From Powellomyces hirtus (Eukaryota > Chytridiomycota > Chytridiomycetes > Spizellomycetales > Powellomycetaceae), in NCBI GenBank assembly GCA_025526995.1, contig JAHLKG010000002.1, positions 620,001-684,000 on the forward strand: 64,000 nucleotides of DNA, written 5' to 3'. The notes under the pieces were generated by a model. That model was not told the DNA's origin, searched no databases, and worked only from the letters and a program-made list of their open reading frames with translations. Within the stretch, counting starts at the first letter, position 1, and each line of letters opens with the position of its first letter. The translations under genes and the position numbers were made by a program. Positions 58,943 through 64,000 of this stretch are shown here, piece by piece.

Positions 58943-60176
58943 ATGTCACCGAAGAGGGGAAATATCAGCGGCAGAAGCAACGGCGAGACTTATGTGCCAC
59001 TCGCTTCAGTCTCGGGCGACCACATTTCGGCGGCCCACGGCGCGGACCGGGACCACCATGACCCTCTCTTATCCGACACGTTCTCTGATGCAAACTCCAT
59101 ATCACCACCATCGACACTACGGCGTCCTTCCAATCTCAGCATATCAGTACCACGTCCGCATCATCTACACCATCATGACCACCACCCGACGCAGGATGAG
59201 GATGACGACGAGCACCAGGTCGTGGTGTCTCTTCTGGCGACGAGACAGCCGTCTTCGCTGGGGAGTGCAGCAGATCATGCCGGATTAGCACTGAGCAGCC
59301 ACTCGCCGTCATTTCTAAAGCCCACAACAATCCCAGAACAAGACTTTTTGTCGTTGATATTACATCAAAGCAATCTTGATGACGCGCAGGAACTGTGTCG
59401 GGCGAGACTGGATTACCTTTATGAGAACGACGATGCAAGAAAGATGCAGAGGTACGTGCGAACGCGACGTCAAACCGGGTCATGCGGATGTTACTCCCTG
59501 CGCGCCTCAATTAAATGGGGTTCAATGTGCCTGATCTCCTTACGGTGCTTTTTGCGCTTTCCAGGACTCCATTCTACAAGATCGCACTATACAGATTCCC
59601 CGCGATTCTCCTGACGCTCTGTCTTGAACTCATCGTGGCCGCCATCATTGACCGATACAGCTCCATCCGCACCTCATATCCGCTGCTATCTGCCTTCTTT
59701 CCCGTGCTGTCCAGTATATCAGGTACGCACATTTCAGCTGACACCTAACATTGGGCCTTAAATTGACATTGCGATTTCTCTACTTTTCAGGCAACGTGGG
59801 GTTACAAGCATCCACCACAACCCTGCGCGCTCTCGCCACTGGACACGCCTCACACTCAAACACCCAAGACGTGATCCGCCTCATTATTAAAGAGTTCCTG
59901 TCGGCCCTCGTCATCGCCTCCGTCGCATCAGTTGCGCTAACACTGATCGCAAACGCATGGAGCGGAGGAAACCTCGCCTTCGGACTTGTGACTGGAGGAG
60001 CCATATTTGTCGCTTCTAGTTTGGGCGGGATCATCGGATCCACAGGACCTTTGCTGTTTAAGAAACTTGGTATCGACCCAGCTTTAACTGCCGGGCCTTT
60101 TGAGACGGCCGTTCAGGACATGATCGGTGTCGCAGTCTATTTGAGCCTTGCGACCAGCGTACTGGGCACGCGCTAG
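58943..60176 (+). CDS. Single-domain MgtE/SLC41-type divalent cation transporter
   Basis: Exons 58943-59451, 59565-59722 and 59791-60176 splice in phase to 350 residues. The N-terminal 150 residues are hydrophilic with a His/Asp-rich patch (HHLHHHDHHPTQDEDDDEHQ, near residue 73). The membrane half fits the MgtE domain: FPAILLTLCLELIVAAIIDR, FFPVLSSISGNVGLQASTTT and MIGVAVYLSLATSVL. MgtE/SLC41 proteins carry magnesium. Animal SLC41 has two such domains; here only one is seen, as in bacteria, but without the bacterial CBS sensor. The His/Asp patch may bind metal. The start was chosen as the first ATG next to clearly structured sequence. Confidence 0.8.
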
Positions 60177-60544
60177 ATACTATATCCCCCACTGCACTGG
60201 GCTCCTTGATGCATAGACTGCGTTTCTGCTCCTCAGTCCCGCCGAAATTAGATATAGGTGCGCTGCTGCGTAGGAGGCCCGGTCTTGCTCAGACCCATCA
60301 TCCTTCCAAAGAGGCGCATTCAAAGGATAATCCCCCCTTTAGACAAGCATCACACGCATCCCTGCCACAATCCCCGCCATACATGTAGATACGTAAGCGA
60401 TTTTTGGTTTTCTTTTCCCGCCCCAGCTGTGCAGCCTTCTTTTATAGATGCATGCCTTCGCGTGGTGAGCGGAAAGACAACGCAGCTGCTCTGCAAAGGT
60501 AAAAGTGGGACATACGAATAGCCTGTAGTTTTGCTCTGGGCTCC
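60177..60544. other. Convergent 3' flank between the MgtE gene and TAF6
   Basis: A 368-bp spacer between converging stop codons with only short chance open frames. Confidence 0.5.
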
Positions 60545-62411
60545 TCATCGAGATCCATTTATTGAAGGCCATAGTGCTTGACACACGTCCTCCGCAAACG
60601 CCCCAAACTTGTCCATGATTTCTCCACGAACGTCGTCCGCTGGATCTGACAGCATCGCATCTTCGTCGGCAGCGGCGGCAGCTTCGGTGGCGGCTTGACG
60701 CTCGGCCAGCAATTGCCGGGCATATGTCGTCGTGATTTCCTATGAGAAAACGGCCATTGTTCAGCGCACAGCACACGTAACTTCACATCAAAACAGTTTC
60801 ACCTACCACTATTGCATCCTTGCACATCTGCGCCTCCTCTTTGCGTCCTGCACGTCCTTCCTCATCCATCTCATCCATAACAGCTGCCAGTCGTTCCCCA
60901 AACCCTATCAAATTCGGTACAAGCAGGACCTTCACAGCCTCTTCCCCAAGCGCCTTAATACCAACAATACCACCATAAGCCGTGCTCAGTGGTTTCACTG
61001 GGTCCAGGAATGCGCGCAGTAGGGTTTTGGTAACGCGGGGCTGGAGGGACTGGTATGTCGCGCCGTAAGTTGTGCATATGTACGAAACCAAGAGGGACGC
61101 GTAACGACGGAGCGCCCAGTGGTCCTGCGATGCGGGGTCGTCGCAGAGACGTTTGGCAACCATGCAGGTCAGAATGTTGGGGATCAGCTGGTGGAGCTGT
61201 GTATGTGCGTGTTAATGAATTTTAAAGGCTCTTTAACAAAGGAAGATCCGCTATGCACACGTACGTAGGGTTCGACAAAGAGGTTTGGGTTGTCTAGGAC
61301 CGCGCGCGTTAACCGCATCATGGCATGAGTTATATGCAGTTTACGCATATTTTGCGTAACCTATTGGGAACAATAAGCATCAAAGCACGGGAGAAAGCAC
61401 ATTACGGTGTAGGCATACTTGTTCCGCAATAAACTGGATCAAGTAGGGCAGAAGTGGCTGTATTCCCGGATCTTTCGTGATGCTCTGTACAGCCAACGAC
61501 CTGAGCTCCTCGGACGAGCTGGTCAAAGCTTCTGTGATCTTCTCGTAGTACATCTGCAGTTCCTTTGTCAGAACAGTCTTGACGAGAGTCTCGGATGATT
61601 GTTGTGGCTGTTGCGAATGATGTCCGTTGGTGAGCGTGCTGGGGGTGCTGGTGGTGGAGGAGGCGACGGTCAGGTGTGCGGGCACTGTAAAGTTTTGTTG
61701 CCGAATCTCTGCAATCAAATCATCAGTGCGCGTTACAACAACTGAGAGGCGGTGATTCTGTTTACGTACCAGCAGCGGACGGATTCTGGACAATGGCTGG
61801 CTGTACACCTTCGATCGCCAACCAATGGGCAGTGTACGTGACATCTAGGGGCACTGGTGGTAACGGACCGTTCAATATGTCATCCAGATCAAGCTCCTGT
61901 TCATCTACATAGTAGATCTGCTGCGTCCCCTGCGTTATCAGGTTGAATTTGGCACTTTTCCCCGATGTCCAGCCATACATCGGCTGCAGGATTGATGTAC
62001 ATGATTAGTGCCTAATAGAGCAGTCTTGGCTCTTTAACGAATATATATGGCTCAGTACCTCGACATTACGGACTCGTAGTGCATGATTGATGTCTTCTGA
62101 TATCAGTCTCTGTCGTTTCGAATGCCGCATGAACTTTCCTGCTTCCTGCAACAAAACATGTCAACTAAATCACTTCATACGCTCCAATGCTTGTAATGCC
62201 GTTCCGTGCTCACATGAACTATTTCCCGCAGCCGATACTCTATGTCTTGTGTTATGGCATTCAAAACGTCGTCTTTGAGACTTATCCCCGCTGTGTCTGC
62301 GATTGCCTATCAATTGCAAAGATACCACGAAATGTTGAGATACTGTAAATGGCTTGCCACAGGAATTCAAGGAAAGCTTACAGTCACCGAGTCCTTCGTG
62401 AATATACTCAT
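60545..62411 (-). CDS. TAF6: TFIID/SAGA subunit TAF6
   Basis: Eight exons (62411-62382, 62306-62214, 62145-62059, 61983-61770, 61708-61419, 61360-61265, 61196-60807, 60739-60545) give 464 residues. The N-terminal histone fold reads DSVTAIADTAGISLKDDVLN, ITQDIEYRLREIVHEAGKFM and KRQRLISEDINHALRVRNVE, followed by the TAF6 signature VEPMYGW and PPVPLDVTYTAHWLAIEGVQ. The C-terminal HEAT-like domain contains LHQLIPNILTCMVAKRLC and DHWALRRYASLLVSYICTTY. TAF6 pairs with TAF9 in general transcription initiation. The acidic, Ala-rich end is a lineage-specific tail. Start exon is 30 nt. Confidence 0.9.
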
Positions 62412-62721
62412 GGGGCTCTGTTCTCAGTGTTTTCTTCTCAAGACTCTGCAGGCAGTGAAAACTAATTTGGAATTTCGGGTAATGGGAAAGATCTCTGGAA
62501 CGATTGAAAGCGTAAGCGCACGTGACACACATTAGCCTTGACAGCTTCTGACTATGTCGCATTGACAGGACCGCGTTCGCGCTTGCCCATCGGGTTGCGG
62601 CGCTTGACGGCACCGCCTGCGCATATCGTGGGTGTAACTATGATTGCATATATTTGGCAAGAGGAAACATGTGAAGCATGGCCTGATTGCTGTACAAAAA
62701 CGGGACGCTGCAAGGAACGCA

Positions 62722-62758
62722 GGCCGGTCAACGCGTGGGAACACGTCAGTCGCTGAGA
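62722..62758 (+). repeat. First copy of a 37-bp direct repeat
   Basis: The segment matches 62844-62880 at 32 of 37 positions, sharing the core aacgcgtgg-aacacgtc. The copies are 122 bp apart. Confidence 0.75.
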
Positions 62759-62843
62759 AACTGACGGAACAACATGTGTCACTGCACATTGAGTTCGTAA
62801 TGAGAGGTCATTTGTGACTGAACAACAAGGGCAGTGATGGGAA

Positions 62844-62880
62844 GACCGGTTAACGCGTGGAAACACGTCCGTCGCGGAGA
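62844..62880 (+). repeat. Second copy of the 37-bp direct repeat
   Basis: The segment matches 62722-62758 at 32 of 37 positions. Both copies contain acgcgt and acacgtc, so each could be a paired protein-binding site. Confidence 0.75.
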
Positions 62881-63438
62881 TTTCGCCCCTTCTTGCGCGA
62901 AATGCGGATGCAAACCAAGGAAAACATAGATCACACAAAAAGAACCTCATTGAGAGATACAGTGTGAAAAATAGATACATTTACGCTCTTGAGTCCTGAC
63001 GTTCGCTTGGCCTTGGTTACCCATGTCTTTGTGCTGCGCACGGACATTCCCATGAAAGAAATGGGGAAGACACGGCTATATCACAGCACTAGATAACAGA
63101 GAGGGCAAGGGGTGCCATTCGCTTTTTCAATTCCAAACATCATGCACAAAGTTGTCAAAAAATGTGTTATTCTGGAGCTTCTCCTGCACGAGGTACCACC
63201 TCGCTTGTATGTTGACGATCATGTCACATCACAGGCCCCCTCACAGAATCCCGTCTCGCATTGCCCGGATCCTCAGAAGGTCGGAGCAGGTCATCGGCTG
63301 GGTTGTTGACAGTGTCCTACTGCGGTTCTCCGTGCCCATAGATGCTCTCACACGATTCGTTTGAGGTTGCATTAGGGATACAGAGAATGTTCAGAGTGCT
63401 GTCCAGCCCCGAGTACTAAGGTACCGGGGAACTCCCGT

Positions 63439-63729
63439 TCAAACAGCAGCGAAAAGGGCCGGTCCGCAATGCCGGTGGGTACGGAATGGTTCCAGCCAAG
63501 ACCACCTGTTAGCGTTGTGCTGGTCTGTCGCTGCCATCACGGATTGCCACGTGGGATTTTGTTCAAAATCCAGTGTCGATGGTTTCTGTGCGACGCGGTT
63601 TGTGTAGAAGTCGGCACAAAGGGGATAGCACGATGTGTGCGCGACGCGTCCGAATGCGCTGATCCGGAAGCGAGGGGTTGGACGGCGGGCAGCACTACGA
63701 CATGCGAGTCTTCGGGCCAAGGACTCCAT
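63439..63729 (-). CDS. Possible mitochondria-targeted small protein (uncertain)
   Basis: A 96-codon frame begins at ATG 63729 with an Arg-rich, acid-poor start (MESLARRLACRSAARRPTPR) that would suit a mitochondrial presequence. The rest shows no family and could continue across a GT donor at 63508-63507 (AACAG then GTGGTC) into downstream exons that I could not place. It may be chance. Confidence 0.22.
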   Translation of the reverse strand: MESLARRLACRSAARRPTPRFRISAFGRVAHTSCYPLCADFYTNRVAQKPSTLDFEQNPTWQSVMAATDQHNANRWSWLEPFRTHRHCGPALFAAV

Positions 63730-64000
63730 AAAACTGTCTGTCGAAAATAAATCTTTTTTGCTTTCTACTGGAAAACTTTACACACGACCGAAAGAGGCGT
63801 AAGGCCTGAAAAATCAAGATGAAGAAATTAGGGTGTGCCGAAAAAGAACTATATGGAGGTTTGGTGAGGACGAAGGCGTAGCGGTGAGAGAATACGAGGT
63901 GTGGCGCTGGTGCGACAGATGATTGAGACGAAATTGCAGCTAAAACTCAGTTCTCATTTCTTGGTTCCTGGATGAGCAACAAAACGGGCATTAGATGACG

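Larger units (their letters stand above)
62412..64000. other. Unassigned 3' end of the window
   Basis: Beyond TAF6 there is 1.6 kb with no recognised gene on either strand, apart from a weak candidate at 63439-63729. It contains a diverged direct repeat at 62722-62758 and 62844-62880. The right end may include regulatory sequence of a gene outside the window. Confidence 0.4.

Overview
The window is nuclear DNA of a fungus, most likely an early-diverging zoosporic (chytrid-like) one. Genes are dense and intron-rich, with GT-AG introns of about 45-170 nt. All core gene products are fungal or opisthokont type. Several genes that Dikarya usually lack are present: a Frizzled-type receptor with a cysteine-rich domain, dihydropteridine reductase, parvulin PIN4, ZGPAT, and a relic of the cilium-associated MYCBP. 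The lineage is inferred from gene content only. TGA is a normal stop (NDC80, TAF6, MED18), so the nuclear code is standard.

Layout. 0-5 kb: the 3' end of an unknown gene, a 1.8-kb gene-poor stretch, and a Frizzled/Smoothened-like 7TM receptor. 5-12.5 kb: SNX4 (minus) and MED18 (plus) diverge, then the mitochondrial glycine carrier HEM25 (minus), a GNAT acetyltransferase and an SHR3-like ER membrane protein. 12.8-19.6 kb: splicing factor PRP6 (minus) diverges from an 1132-residue ArAE/FUSC-type membrane transporter. 19.9-27.8 kb: a MYCBP relic with an in-frame stop, a small unknown protein, NDC80, a Myb-repeat protein, QDPR (minus) and a small basic protein. 27.9-35.5 kb: DNA2 nuclease-helicase (minus), a small unknown protein and mitoribosomal uL30m (minus). 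35.8-41 kb: V-ATPase subunit A, a peroxisomal enoyl-CoA hydratase/isomerase (minus) and PIN4. 41-47 kb: a TBL/PC-esterase-like type II membrane protein (minus), ZGPAT (minus), an unknown small gene and BRX1. 47-56 kb: a very large BRO1-domain protein (minus) and proteasome ATPase RPT4. 56-64 kb: a low-complexity gene-poor stretch with a fragmentary protein, a single-domain MgtE/SLC41-type transporter, TAF6 (minus) and unassigned sequence.

The genes are not a pathway cluster; they are mostly housekeeping genes in divergent and convergent pairs. Many divergent pairs share promoters of 220-380 bp. Exon structures were rebuilt by hand from splice consensus, reading phase and family similarity. 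Most gene models close in phase from start to stop.

The most notable points are: the fungal receptor with a complete 10-cysteine Frizzled domain; a VMA1 exon that is only the ATG; 5- and 9-nt microexons in QDPR; two GC-AG introns in the BRO1 gene; a 26-nt terminal exon that alone supplies a peroxisomal SKL signal; a MYCBP homologue stopped by TGA at a conserved codon; and a BRO1 protein with an 840-residue coiled-coil tail.
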